Part shown: one piece after another, positions 1-7,987 of the stretch | Numbering within the stretch: position 1 is the first letter of the stretch | Layout of the letters: each line of letters starts with the position of its first letter | NCBI RefSeq assembly: GCF_036250735.1 | Contig: NZ_CP109430.1 | Span: forward strand, 5,952,001-6,016,000 | From: Streptosporangium sp. NBC_01495 | Lineage (GTDB): Bacteria > Actinomycetota > Actinomycetes > Streptosporangiales > Streptosporangiaceae | Reading direction: 5' to 3' | Length of the DNA stretch: 64,000 nt | Notes under the pieces: generated by a model | What the model was told of the DNA's origin: nothing | The model's input: the letters and a program-made list of their open reading frames with translations, nothing else | The model's database searches: none | Program-made: the position numbers and the translations under genes

Positions 1-2
1 TG

Positions 3-173
3 GAGCCGTTCGTCGGCCCCGAGGGCAGCGACTTCGAGCCGGAGCTGCTGTGGGACCAGGCCGGCGGGCAGGTCGAGGAGTACCTGCGGGTCTTCGGGCG
101 GCCCGACCAGATCGCGGCCTGGCGCGAGCGCAGGCCGTACGTCGCGGAGCTCGCGGAACTCGCGGAGGCATAG
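3..173 (+). CDS. C-terminal end of an unidentified protein (5' end outside window)
   Basis: An open frame enters from the left edge and ends at the TAG at 171-173, leaving 56 codons. The visible tail is acidic and contains a stretch reading LLWDQAGGQVEEYLRVFGR followed by an Ala/Glu-rich end (AELAELAEA). Third codon positions are almost all G or C, as in a real gene here. The next gene starts 3 nt after the stop, so the two are probably co-transcribed. I do not recognise the family from this fragment and assign no function. Confidence 0.6.
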   Translation, partial: EPFVGPEGSDFEPELLWDQAGGQVEEYLRVFGRPDQIAAWRERRPYVAELAELAEA

Positions 174-176
174 GCC

Positions 177-947
177 GTGCCCGCGTCAGGAACGTTCAAC
201 TGGGAGCCCAGCGAGCGCTGGGTCCGCGGGACCAGGGGCGATGTCACCGTCGTCGACAGCCGTAACCCGGTGCTGGTCTGGGAGGCGTCGCACCCGGTGC
301 CCCGCTACGCGTTCCCCGAGGCCGAGGTCCGCTCCGACCTGCTGCGCCCGGCCGCCGACCCGGCCACCGGCGTCCACGAGGGGTCCACGGTCCTCTACGA
401 CCTGGTGATCGGCGGCGAGACCGTCGCGAACGCCGCGTGGCGCTATCCGGCCCTGCCCGGCCACATCGCGTTCGAGTGGTTCCAGCACGAGGGCGAGGTG
501 CTCGAGCACTGGTACGAAGAGGAGGAGGAGATCTTCGTCCATCCCCGTGACCCGTACAAGCGGGTCGATCCGGTGCCCAGCTCGCGGCACGTCAGGGTCG
601 AGATCGACGGCAGGGTCGTCGCGGAGACCCGGCGCCCGGTGCTGCTGTTCGAGACGGGCCTGCCCACCCGCTACTACCTCCCCCCGGAGGACGTGAACCT
701 CGAGCTGTTCGAGCCGACGGCGAGCAGCACCCGCTGCCCGTACAAGGGAGTCGCCTCCTACTGGTCCGCGCGCGAGGACGGGTCCGTCCCGGCCGACGTG
801 GCGTGGGCCTACCCCGACCCGATCCCGGCCGCCGAGAGGATCAGGGATCACATCGCCTTCTACAACGAGGTCGTCGACATCGTCGTGGACGGCGTGAGGC
901 TCGAAAGGCCGGTGACGTTCTTCAGCGAGCGCCTGTCGAAGGCGTGA
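177..947 (+). CDS. Tandem DUF427 domain protein
   Basis: 256-residue soluble protein made of two copies of the DUF427 fold. The first copy is about residues 35-125 (VLVWEASHPVPRYAFP, then an aromatic-rich strand around HIAFEWFQ). The second is about residues 150-245 (VLLFETGLPTRYYLPPEDV, then HIAFYNEVVDIVVDG). The acidic linker between them has a run of Glu (EEEEE). DUF427 proteins are common in actinobacteria and have no established biochemical role, so none is given. The GTG start at 177 follows the upstream stop by 3 nt, which suggests translational coupling. A strong hairpin follows the stop codon. Confidence 0.85.
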   Translation: MPASGTFNWEPSERWVRGTRGDVTVVDSRNPVLVWEASHPVPRYAFPEAEVRSDLLRPAADPATGVHEGSTVLYDLVIGGETVANAAWRYPALPGHIAFEWFQHEGEVLEHWYEEEEEIFVHPRDPYKRVDPVPSSRHVRVEIDGRVVAETRRPVLLFETGLPTRYYLPPEDVNLELFEPTASSTRCPYKGVASYWSAREDGSVPADVAWAYPDPIPAAERIRDHIAFYNEVVDIVVDGVRLERPVTFFSERLSKA

Positions 948-950
948 GGC

Positions 951-988
951 GGGACGGGGGAACGTGGAGGCGCGCGTTCTCCCGTCCC
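951..988 (+). terminator. Hairpin terminator after the DUF427 gene
   Basis: The arms at 951-964 and 975-988 pair over 14 bp with one mismatch around a 10-nt loop, 3 nt after the DUF427 stop. No U-tract follows, as is usual for actinobacterial terminators. Confidence 0.6.
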
Positions 989-1170
989 ACCCCGACCGCA
1001 CCTCCCGGCCCCGACCGCGGTTCCCGCCGCGGCCGGGGCCGCGCGTATCCCGCGCGGCCCACCGGGGCGGGGCGCGGCCCCGGTCCCGGCCGGAGGGTGC
1101 GAAGCTGGTACGACCGGCGTCGCCGGGGGCGGCGCGCGGCCGATGGCCGGTTCTCTGTGGGAGGTAAGTC

Positions 1171-2580
1171 GTGTCGGACGAGTTCGACGTGGTGGTTGTG
1201 GGCGCGGGCCCCGCGGGCGAGAACGTCGCCGACCGCGCGGTCAGGGGAGGGCTGACCGCCGTGGTCGTCGAGAGGCACCTGGCCGGCGGCGAGTGCTCCT
1301 ACTGGGCGTGCATCCCCAGCAAGGCGCTGCTGCGCCCGGTGGAGCTGGCCGCCGAGGTCTCCCGGGTGCCCGGCCTGACGGTGGGCCCGATCGACACCGC
1401 CGCCGTGCTCGCCCGGCGCGACGAGGCGGTGTCCCACTTCGACGACAGCGGCCAGGTCGAGTGGATCGGGAGCGTGCCCGCGGAGTTCGTCCGGGGGCAC
1501 GGGCGGCTGGACGGCCCCAAACGGGTCGTGGTGACCTCGAAGGACGGCTCGGTCCGCACGCTGACCGCCCGGCGGGCGGTCGTGCTGGCCACCGGCAGCG
1601 ACGCGGCCGTCCCGCCGATCCCCGGCCTGGCGGAGGCGTCGCCGTGGACGAGCCACGAGGTGACGGCGGCGAGGAGCGTGCCCGCGCGGCTGGCCGTGCT
1701 GGGCGGCGGCGTGGTGGCCTGCGAGATGGCCCAGGCCATGCACGGCCTCGGCGCCCGGGAGACGACGGTGCTGGCGCGCGGCCGGCTGCTCGGCAGGATG
1801 GAGCCGTTCGCCGGGGAGCTGGTGGCCGAGTCGTTCGCCGAGGCGGGCATCACGGTGCGCATGGGCGTCCAGGTGACGAAGGTCGAGCGGCCCACGCCCG
1901 GGGGGCCGGTGACGGTCCACCTGTCCGAGGGCCCGCCCGTCGAGGCCGACGAGCTGCTGGTGGCCACCGGCAGGCGTCCCGCGACGGGCGACCTCGGCCT
2001 GGAGACCGTCGGCCTGGAGGCCGGGCGCACGGTGGAGGTCGACGACAGCATGCGCGCGACCGGCGTCTCCGGCGACTGGCTGTACGCGGTGGGCGACGTC
2101 AACGGCCGCGCCCTGCTCACCCACATGGGCAAGTACCAGGCGCGGGTGTGCGGCGACGTCATCGCGGCGCGGGCCAAGGGCGAGCCCGACGACCTGCCGG
2201 GCCTGCGCGACGTGGCGGACGCGTACGGCGCGCCGCAGGTGGTCTTCACCGACCCGCAGGTGTGCTCGGCCGGCCGGACCGAGGCTGAGGCGCGCGCCGA
2301 CGGGTTCGACGTCCGCACGGTCGAGTACGACCTGGGCAGGGTGTCGGGGGCCTATCTGCAGGGCGACGGCTACCGGGGCAGGGCCAAGGCCGTCGTGGAC
2401 GAGCGGCGCCGCGTGCTGCTCGGGGTGACCTTCGCGGGCCCCGCGGTGGGCGAGATGCTGCACTCGGCGACGATCGCCGTCGTCGCCGAGGTGCCCCTGG
2501 ACCGGCTCTGGCACGCGGTGCCGTCCTACCCCACGGTCAGCGAGATCTGGCTGCGGCTGCTGGAGACGTACGGGCTCTGA
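1171..2580 (+). CDS. FAD-dependent pyridine nucleotide-disulfide oxidoreductase (class I)
   Basis: 469-residue flavoprotein of the dihydrolipoamide dehydrogenase/mercuric reductase superfamily. It has an N-terminal FAD-binding motif (VVVGAGPAGENVADRA), the redox-active disulfide in GGECSYWACIPSK (the CxxxxC pair next to the flavin), an NAD(P)-binding segment LAVLGGGVVACEMAQ near residues 175-190, a second FAD contact YAVGDVNG, and a C-terminal dimerisation domain. The usual C-terminal HPT motif, whose His is the acid/base residue, reads SYPTVSE here, so that His is Tyr. Substrate is unknown. The GTG start is preceded by GGGAGG at good spacing. Classical lipoamide dehydrogenase is less likely because of the missing His and because no dehydrogenase-complex genes lie nearby. 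Confidence 0.85.
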   Translation: MSDEFDVVVVGAGPAGENVADRAVRGGLTAVVVERHLAGGECSYWACIPSKALLRPVELAAEVSRVPGLTVGPIDTAAVLARRDEAVSHFDDSGQVEWIGSVPAEFVRGHGRLDGPKRVVVTSKDGSVRTLTARRAVVLATGSDAAVPPIPGLAEASPWTSHEVTAARSVPARLAVLGGGVVACEMAQAMHGLGARETTVLARGRLLGRMEPFAGELVAESFAEAGITVRMGVQVTKVERPTPGGPVTVHLSEGPPVEADELLVATGRRPATGDLGLETVGLEAGRTVEVDDSMRATGVSGDWLYAVGDVNGRALLTHMGKYQARVCGDVIAARAKGEPDDLPGLRDVADAYGAPQVVFTDPQVCSAGRTEAEARADGFDVRTVEYDLGRVSGAYLQGDGYRGRAKAVVDERRRVLLGVTFAGPAVGEMLHSATIAVVAEVPLDRLWHAVPSYPTVSEIWLRLLETYGL

Positions 2581-2586
2581 CACGGC

Positions 2587-2624
2587 GTCCGGGCCGGGAG
2601 GCGACGCGCCCCCGCGGCCCGGAC
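2587..2624. terminator. Bidirectional hairpin between convergent genes
   Basis: Perfect 10-bp arms (GTCCGGGCCG at 2587-2596 and its complement at 2615-2624) lie between the ends of the convergent reductase and acyl-CoA dehydrogenase genes. Confidence 0.6.
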
Positions 2625-2670
2625 CGCCGCCGCCGGGACCGCGTGGCGGGTCACCGGCGGGCGTCCGCGA

Positions 2671-2700
2671 CGCCCGTGGACGCCCGTGGACGCCCGTGGA
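2671..2700. repeat. 10-bp tandem repeat, three copies
   Basis: CGCCCGTGGA is repeated three times without change immediately before the stop codon of the acyl-CoA dehydrogenase gene, which is on the minus strand. It is one of several short tandem arrays in this window. Confidence 0.8.
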
Positions 2701-2702
2701 CG

Positions 2703-3893
2703 TCACAGCCCGGCGTTCCCCGCCTCCCTGGCGAGGGCGCGGCCGATGACCAGGCGCTGGACCTGGTTGGTGCCCTCGACGATCTGCAGGACCTTGGCCT
2801 CCCGCATGTGGCGCTCGACCGGGAAGTCCTCCACATACCCGTAGCCGCCGAGGACCTGGACCGCGTCGGTGGTGACCTTCATGCACATGTCGGTGGCGAA
2901 GAGCTTCGCCATCGCGGCCCGCGTGCCGTACGGCCGGCCCGCGTCGCGCAGCCGGGCGGCGTCCAGGTAGAGGGCGCGGGCGGCGGCGATCTGGGTGGCC
3001 ATGTCGGCGAGCATGAAGCCGATGCCCTGGAAGTCGATGATCCGCGAGCCGAACTGGCGGCGCTCGGCGGCGTACGCGGTGGCGGTCTCGAAGGCGGCCT
3101 GGGCCACGCCCACGGCGCAGGCGGCGATGCCGAGCCTGCCGCCGTCCAGGGCGGCCATCGCGATCCGGAAACCCTCCCCCTCGGAGCCCAGCAGGGCCTC
3201 GGGCGCCAGCCGCACCCCGTCGAAGCGGACCTGGGCGGTCGGCGAGGACTTCATCCCCATCTTCCGCTCGGGCGCGCCGAACGACAGCCCCTCCGTCCCG
3301 GCGGGCACGTGGAAACAGGAGATGCCGCGCGCGCCGTCGGCCGAGGTGCGGGCCATCAGCGTGTAGAAGTCGGCGACGCCGCCGTGGGTGATCCAGGCCT
3401 TCACGCCGTCGACCGTGTAGCCGGTGGAGCCGGTGGAGCCGGCCGGGCCGCCGTCCCCGGGAACCGCCCTGGTCGTCAGCGCGGCGGCGTCGGACCCCGA
3501 CTGCGGCTCCGACAGGCAGTACGCGCCCAGCCACTCGCCGCCCAGCATCTCGGGAAGCAGCGCGGCGCGCTGCTCGGCGGTGCCGTAGGCGGCCACCGGG
3601 AAGCACGACAGCGTGTGGACCGACAGGCCGAGACCGACGGCCAGCCAGCCGGCCGCGAGCTCCTCGACCACCTGCAGGTAGACCTCGTACGGCTGCGCCG
3701 CCCCGCCGTGCTCCTCGGGGTAGGGCAGGCCGAGCAGCCCCGCGCGGCCGAGCGTGGTGAACACCTCCCGAGGGAAGCGCCCGGCGGACTCGTCGGCCGC
3801 GGCCCGGGGCGCGACCTCCTTGCCGATCAGGTCGCGGACCAGGTCCAGCAGGTCATGGGCGTCGCCGGTCGGCAGAACGCGCTCAACGGTCAT
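2703..3893 (-). CDS. Acyl-CoA dehydrogenase
   Basis: 396-residue flavoenzyme for alpha,beta-dehydrogenation of an acyl-CoA, passing electrons to electron-transfer flavoprotein. The family layout is complete: N-terminal helical domain, the central strand with CLSEPQSGSDAAAL and the WITHGGVADFY segment, and the C-terminal bundle with QVLGGYGYVEDFPVERHMR. The catalytic Glu is about residue 373 in VEGTNQVQR. Chain-length preference cannot be read from sequence. The ATG start is preceded by AAGGA at about 7 nt. It looks monocistronic; the neighbouring peptidase gene is 417 nt upstream. Confidence 0.92.
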   Translation of the reverse strand: MTVERVLPTGDAHDLLDLVRDLIGKEVAPRAAADESAGRFPREVFTTLGRAGLLGLPYPEEHGGAAQPYEVYLQVVEELAAGWLAVGLGLSVHTLSCFPVAAYGTAEQRAALLPEMLGGEWLGAYCLSEPQSGSDAAALTTRAVPGDGGPAGSTGSTGYTVDGVKAWITHGGVADFYTLMARTSADGARGISCFHVPAGTEGLSFGAPERKMGMKSSPTAQVRFDGVRLAPEALLGSEGEGFRIAMAALDGGRLGIAACAVGVAQAAFETATAYAAERRQFGSRIIDFQGIGFMLADMATQIAAARALYLDAARLRDAGRPYGTRAAMAKLFATDMCMKVTTDAVQVLGGYGYVEDFPVERHMREAKVLQIVEGTNQVQRLVIGRALAREAGNAGL

Positions 3894-4052
3894 CTGGGTC
3901 CTTCCAGCGTGGAGACCCCGCCCCAGGGTTCACGGGGAGGGGGCGCCCGCGTGCTCCAGGTCCCCGGCGCGGAGCCCTGGCGCGGACGACGAGAGGGTGG
4001 CCGGGATCACCGGCCACCCCGATTCTGGCACCCGCCGCGCGAGCGCGGCCAC

Positions 4053-4270
4053 GCGACCGTCCCCGTGCCCGTGACGGCCGTACGACCGTGCCGGTGCCCG
4101 TGGCGACCGTCCCCGTGCCCGTGCGAGACCTCTGGCCGTGCGAGCCGACCGCGCCCGTACGAGAGCCGCCGTGCGATGTGGCCGCGCCCGTATGGGACCT
4201 GCCCGTATGGGACCTGCCCGTGCGATCCGGTCGTTCCCGTACGAGACCCGCCCGTACGGTCCACCCCGCG
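4053..4270. repeat. Degenerate CCCGT-rich repeat region
   Basis: The 417-nt gap between the peptidase and acyl-CoA dehydrogenase genes holds no convincing gene. It contains a 21-bp exact direct repeat at 4053-4073 and 4103-4123, a 15-bp exact tandem pair CCCGTATGGGACCTG at 4187-4216, and further degenerate copies of the CCCGTRYGRGACC type up to about 4257. Confidence 0.7.
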
Positions 4271-4310
4271 ACCGGGCGAGCCACGGCCGGGCGCGGTCGT
4301 CCGGGCGCCG

Positions 4311-5426
4311 TTAGACGACCACCAGCTCGCGAGGGCGGTGGTTGACCCGCTCGCTGCCCTCGTCGGTGCAGACGAGGATGTCCTCGATGCGGGCGCCGTG
4401 GGCCCCGGGCAGGTAGATACCGGGCTCGACGGAGAAGGCGAAGCCGGGCGCCAGCGGCTCGGCGTTGCCCGCGACGATGTAGGGCTCCTCGTGGCTCTCC
4501 AGGCCGATGCCGTGGCCGGTGCGGTGGATGAAGTAGTCGCCGTACCCCTCGGCCGCGATCACGTCCCGGGCGGCGGCGTCGATCGCCTCGCACGGCACCC
4601 CGGGGCGCACGGCGTCGCAGGCGGCCTGCTGGGCGCGCCTGAGCACCTCGTAGTACTTCAGGAAGCCCGCCGGAGGCTCGCCGATGGCGTAGACGCGCGT
4701 GGAGTCGGAGCAGTAGCCGCCGGGCATCTGGCCGCCGATGTCGACCACGATCGGCTCGCGCTCCTGGACGACGCGGTCCGACAGCTCGTGGTGCGGGCTG
4801 GCACCGTTGGGCCCGGAGCCGACGATGACGAAGTCGACGGTGGAGTGGCCGGCCGCGATGATCGCCTCGGCGATGTCCCTGCCGATCTCGCGCTCGGTCC
4901 TGCCGGCCCGCAGGAAGCCGGGCACCTGGGCGTGGACGGCGTCGATCGCGGCCCCCGCCTCGCGCAGCGCCGCCACCTCCGCCGGGCTCTTGCGCATCCG
5001 CAGCCCGCGCAGGACGGTCCCGGCGAGCACCTGCTCCGCGCCGGGGATCGTGTCGCGCAGGCGCAGCGACTGCATCGCCCACATCCGGTCGGCGAGGCCG
5101 ACCTTGCGGACCGCGCCCAGCCGCCTGCCGACGACCGCGTACGGATCGTCGGTCTCGTCCCAGGGGACGAACTCGACGCCGAGCCGCGACGCCGGTGAGT
5201 GCTCGGCCGCCGGCAGCTCCAGTCGGGGCACCATCAGGAATGCCTCGCCCTTCGCCGGGAGCACCAGGCAGGTGAGCCGCTCCAGCGGCGGCGCCTCGTA
5301 CCCTGTCACATAGCGAAGGTCGGGACCGGGCGTGAGCAGCAGCGCGTCGAGCCCGGCGGCGGCGGTCGCCTCGCGGGCGGCGGCCAGGCGGGTCACGGGA
5401 TAAAGGTCAGAGGACTCCGTCGTCAC
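4311..5426 (-). CDS. M24 family Xaa-Pro peptidase
   Basis: 371-residue pita-bread metallopeptidase of the Xaa-Pro aminopeptidase/prolidase type. An N-terminal creatinase-like domain covers about residues 1-140 and the catalytic domain runs to the end. Metal ligands are visible in order: VDIGGQMPGGYCSDSTRVY (two Asp), HRTGHGIGLESHE (His and Glu) and FSVEPGIYLPG plus ARIEDILV (two Glu). It should remove N-terminal residues preceding Pro with a dinuclear metal centre. A TTG 9 nt upstream is open, but a TAGATT hexamer lies exactly 7 nt before the GTG at 5426, which favours the GTG as a leaderless start. Confidence 0.9.
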   Translation of the reverse strand: MTTESSDLYPVTRLAAAREATAAAGLDALLLTPGPDLRYVTGYEAPPLERLTCLVLPAKGEAFLMVPRLELPAAEHSPASRLGVEFVPWDETDDPYAVVGRRLGAVRKVGLADRMWAMQSLRLRDTIPGAEQVLAGTVLRGLRMRKSPAEVAALREAGAAIDAVHAQVPGFLRAGRTEREIGRDIAEAIIAAGHSTVDFVIVGSGPNGASPHHELSDRVVQEREPIVVDIGGQMPGGYCSDSTRVYAIGEPPAGFLKYYEVLRRAQQAACDAVRPGVPCEAIDAAARDVIAAEGYGDYFIHRTGHGIGLESHEEPYIVAGNAEPLAPGFAFSVEPGIYLPGAHGARIEDILVCTDEGSERVNHRPRELVVV

Positions 5427-5433
5427 GCCGACC

Positions 5434-5439
5434 AATCTA
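5434..5439 (-). promoter_or_regulatory. Leaderless -10 hexamer (TAGATT) for the M24 peptidase
   Basis: TAGATT, reading on the minus strand, ends 7 nt before the GTG at 5426. This is the spacing expected when transcription starts at the start codon. It overlaps the alternative TTG codon. Confidence 0.5.
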
Positions 5440-5520
5440 ATCCCGGGCCGGAACGGCGATGCATCCGGCCCGGCCCGGGAACCGAAAGTCAGGGAAAGGA
5501 AGGCACGAAGGCACCCCCGC

Positions 5521-5580
5521 CACTACAATCTGTTGAAGTACGATCACATTTTGTTGGCAAAATATCCGTAAAGCCACACA
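5521..5580 (+). promoter_or_regulatory. AT-rich promoter region for the PAS-SpoIIE gene
   Basis: A local AT-rich island lies in otherwise GC-rich DNA between the divergent peptidase and phosphatase genes. It contains TTGAAG followed about 19 nt later by CAAAAT and the overlapping AAATAT, which could be -35 and -10 elements. Confidence 0.35.
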
Positions 5581-5597
5581 TTTCGAGAGCGAGCTAC

Positions 5598-6869
5598 ATG
5601 GTCGGCGTAGTGGGCGGCCACCAGCCACCCCTCCACCCACGAAACGACCAGGTGACCGGTCCGGCCCCGTCGACCGCCGCTGGGACGGCGCAGCGGTCAC
5701 GCGGTGAGCCGGACGAGCACATGGCCGTGGAGCGACAACTCCTCATCGCACGCCTGGCGCACGCGGAGCGCATGGGCGAGATGGGCTGGACCGTGTGGGA
5801 TCTCCAGACCGGAGAGTCCACCTGGTCCGACCAGGCGTACACCATATTCGGCCGCGCCCCCGGCGACGGCCCGATCCCCCTGCGCGACCTGGCCGGTCAC
5901 GTCGAGGCGGCCGACCGGCCCGACCTCGACCGGCTGCTGTGGTCCGTCGTGCACCGGGCCGAGGCCGGGGAGGCCGAGTTCCGCATCCGCCGCGACGGCG
6001 AGCTGCGCCACCTGCGCGCCGTGCTCGACCCCGTCGTGAGCGGCGGCCATCCCACCGTGCACGGCGTCGTCCAGGACATCACCTGCCGCCGCCGCGCCGA
6101 GCGGATCATGTCGGAGTCGCGCAGCAAGCTGCTGCGGGTCCGCGAGCAGGTCGCGGAGGAGCACGACATGAGCGTGGCGCTACGCGAGGCGATCATGCCG
6201 GGACTGGGCGACACCATCGACCTGCCGCACGCGCGGATCGCGGTCCGCTACGTGGCGGCGGGGGTCAAGCCCGGCCTGGGCGGCGACTGGTACGACGCCG
6301 TTCCCCTGTCCGACGGCAGGGTGCTGCTCGCCATCGGCGACGTGTCCGGGCACGGGATGCCCGCGATCTCCCAGATGGCCCAGCTGCGCCACGCCCTGAT
6401 CGGCCTCGCGATGACCGGCCAGTCCCCCGACAGGCTGCTCGCCTGGCTCAACGACCTGGTGCTGCACCGGATGCCCGAGACGACGGCGACCGCGGTCGTC
6501 GGCCACCTCGACCCGGCCACAAGGAGGTTCACCTGGGGACAGGCGGGGCACCCGGCGCCGATCCTGGTCCGCGAGGGGACGGCCACCCAGCTCGACCCGC
6601 CCGCCGGGGTGCTGCTGGGCGCCACCCCCGACGAACCGTACGAGCTGGCCGGGGTCGAGCTGCGGGAGGGCGACCTCCTGCTGCTGTTCACCGACGGGCT
6701 GGTGGAGCGGCGCACCCGCGACATCGACGAGGGTCTCGCGCTGACCATGGAGGCCGCGGCCCTGCTGAGGGGGGATCCGAACGACGGGCTCGACCGGCTC
6801 ATCGAGGTGATCGGCGGACCCAACCCGGAGGACGACACCTGCGTTCTGGCGATCGGGGTGCTCGGCTGA
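5598..6869 (+). CDS. PAS domain protein with SpoIIE/PP2C-type phosphatase
   Basis: 423 residues. A PAS-like sensor domain lies at about residues 55-165 (MGEMGWTVWDLQTGESTW). A short coiled region follows (SRSKLLRVREQVAEEHDMS), then a SpoIIE-type Ser/Thr phosphatase domain from about residue 190. Metal-binding acidic residues are visible in GGDWYDAVPL, IGDVSGHG, LLFTDGLVERR and PEDDTCVLAIG. Such proteins usually dephosphorylate an anti-anti-sigma factor in partner-switching regulation; no such partner is in this window. The start is uncertain: ATG 5598 has a GAGAGCGAG stretch upstream, and ATG 5721 (MAVERQLL) would give 382 residues. Confidence 0.85.
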   Translation: MVGVVGGHQPPLHPRNDQVTGPAPSTAAGTAQRSRGEPDEHMAVERQLLIARLAHAERMGEMGWTVWDLQTGESTWSDQAYTIFGRAPGDGPIPLRDLAGHVEAADRPDLDRLLWSVVHRAEAGEAEFRIRRDGELRHLRAVLDPVVSGGHPTVHGVVQDITCRRRAERIMSESRSKLLRVREQVAEEHDMSVALREAIMPGLGDTIDLPHARIAVRYVAAGVKPGLGGDWYDAVPLSDGRVLLAIGDVSGHGMPAISQMAQLRHALIGLAMTGQSPDRLLAWLNDLVLHRMPETTATAVVGHLDPATRRFTWGQAGHPAPILVREGTATQLDPPAGVLLGATPDEPYELAGVELREGDLLLLFTDGLVERRTRDIDEGLALTMEAAALLRGDPNDGLDRLIEVIGGPNPEDDTCVLAIGVLG

Positions 6870-6886
6870 TTGGTTAAATAGTCGCC

Positions 6887-7789
6887 ATGCCCGGCCTGAT
6901 GCTTCTTGACACCCCCTCGCTGTACTACCGCGCCTTCTACGGCATCCCCGAGTCGATGACCGCGCCCGACGGGATGCCCGTCAACGCGGTGCGCGGCGTC
7001 ATCGACATGATCGCCATGCTGGTCCGGCGGCACTCCCCCGCCGAACTCGTCGCCTGCATGGACGCCGACTGGCGCCCGGCCTTTCGGGTGGCGGCCATCC
7101 CGACGTACAAGACCCACCGGGTCGCCGAGGGCGGCGCCGAGGAGACCCCCGACACGCTCGCCCCGCAGGTGCCGGTGATCGAGCGGGTGCTCGACGCGGT
7201 GGGCATCGCCCTCGTCGGCGTGCCCGGCTACGAGGCCGACGACGTGATGGGGACGTTCACCGCGCGGGCGAGCGGCCAGGTCGACGTCGTCACCGGCGAC
7301 CGCGACCTGTTCCAGCTGGTCGACGACTCCCGGCCGGTCCGGATCCTCTACACCGCCAGGGGGGTCAAGAACCTCCAGCTGGTCGACGAGGCCGCCGTCA
7401 CCGAGAAGTACGGCGTCCCCGGCCGCTCCTACGCCGACTTCGCCACCCTGCGCGGTGACCCCAGCGACGGGCTGCCGGGCGTGCCGGGGGTGGGCGACAA
7501 GACCGCGGCGGCCCTGATCACCAAGTTCGGCTCGCTCGAGGCGCTCCTGCGAGCCGTCGACGGGGGCGAGGGAGGCGGTGACCTGACCGCCGGGCAGCGC
7601 GCCAAGCTGTCGGCGGCCCGCGACTACCTGCGGGTGGCTCCCGGGGTGGTTCAGGTCGCCCGCGACGCCCCCCTTCCCGAGGTCGGCATCGCGCTTCCCG
7701 CCAAGCCCCGCGACCCGGAGGCCCTGGCGGCCCTGAGCGAGCGCTACGGTCTCTCCGGCCCGCTGGAGCGCCTGACCTCCGCGCTCTGA
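6887..7789 (+). CDS. 5'-3' exonuclease (PolI N-terminal domain type)
   Basis: 300-residue stand-alone relative of the 5' nuclease domain of DNA polymerase I. Acidic metal ligands appear in the expected order: LLDTPSLYYRAFYG, ACMDADWRP, GYEADDVMGTF and VTGDRDLFQLVDD. The helix-3-turn-helix segment DGLPGVPGVGDKTAAALITKFG binds duplex DNA. It probably removes RNA primers or flaps in replication and repair. It starts 17 nt after the phosphatase gene. An AT-rich TAAATA lies 6 nt before the ATG, so it may also have its own leaderless transcript. Confidence 0.92.
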   Translation: MPGLMLLDTPSLYYRAFYGIPESMTAPDGMPVNAVRGVIDMIAMLVRRHSPAELVACMDADWRPAFRVAAIPTYKTHRVAEGGAEETPDTLAPQVPVIERVLDAVGIALVGVPGYEADDVMGTFTARASGQVDVVTGDRDLFQLVDDSRPVRILYTARGVKNLQLVDEAAVTEKYGVPGRSYADFATLRGDPSDGLPGVPGVGDKTAAALITKFGSLEALLRAVDGGEGGGDLTAGQRAKLSAARDYLRVAPGVVQVARDAPLPEVGIALPAKPRDPEALAALSERYGLSGPLERLTSAL

Positions 7790-7975
7790 CCTCGCCGCCC
7801 GTCCCCGGCCACACCGCCGTCCGGCCGGACCACCGCCACCCTCCCCCGCCACCCGCTCCGCCGTCCGGCCCGGCCGCACCGCCGCCCCCCTGGTATCCGG
7901 GCTCTGACCTGCTCCCCGGCCGCGTCGGTCACCGTCGCCCCGACCGGTCGGTGAGGGGGCCCGTCGCGAGCCGGT

Positions 7976-7981
7976 AGGTTG
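7976..7981 (+). promoter_or_regulatory. Leaderless -10 hexamer (TAGGTT) for the RNB gene
   Basis: TAGGTT ends 6 nt before the GTG at 7988. It supports this GTG over the in-frame TTG at 7979, which lies inside the hexamer. Confidence 0.55.
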
Positions 7982-7987
7982 CTGCCT

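Noticed and set aside
2651..2836. Small gene in the reductase/dehydrogenase gap made from the 10-bp repeat
   Set aside because: The frame runs through the coding region of the dehydrogenase in another register and has no start signals.
922..3606. Very long open frame on the minus strand across the reductase and dehydrogenase genes
   Set aside because: It lies antisense or out of frame to clear genes, has an Arg/Ala-rich composition without domains, and arises from lack of stops in GC-rich DNA.
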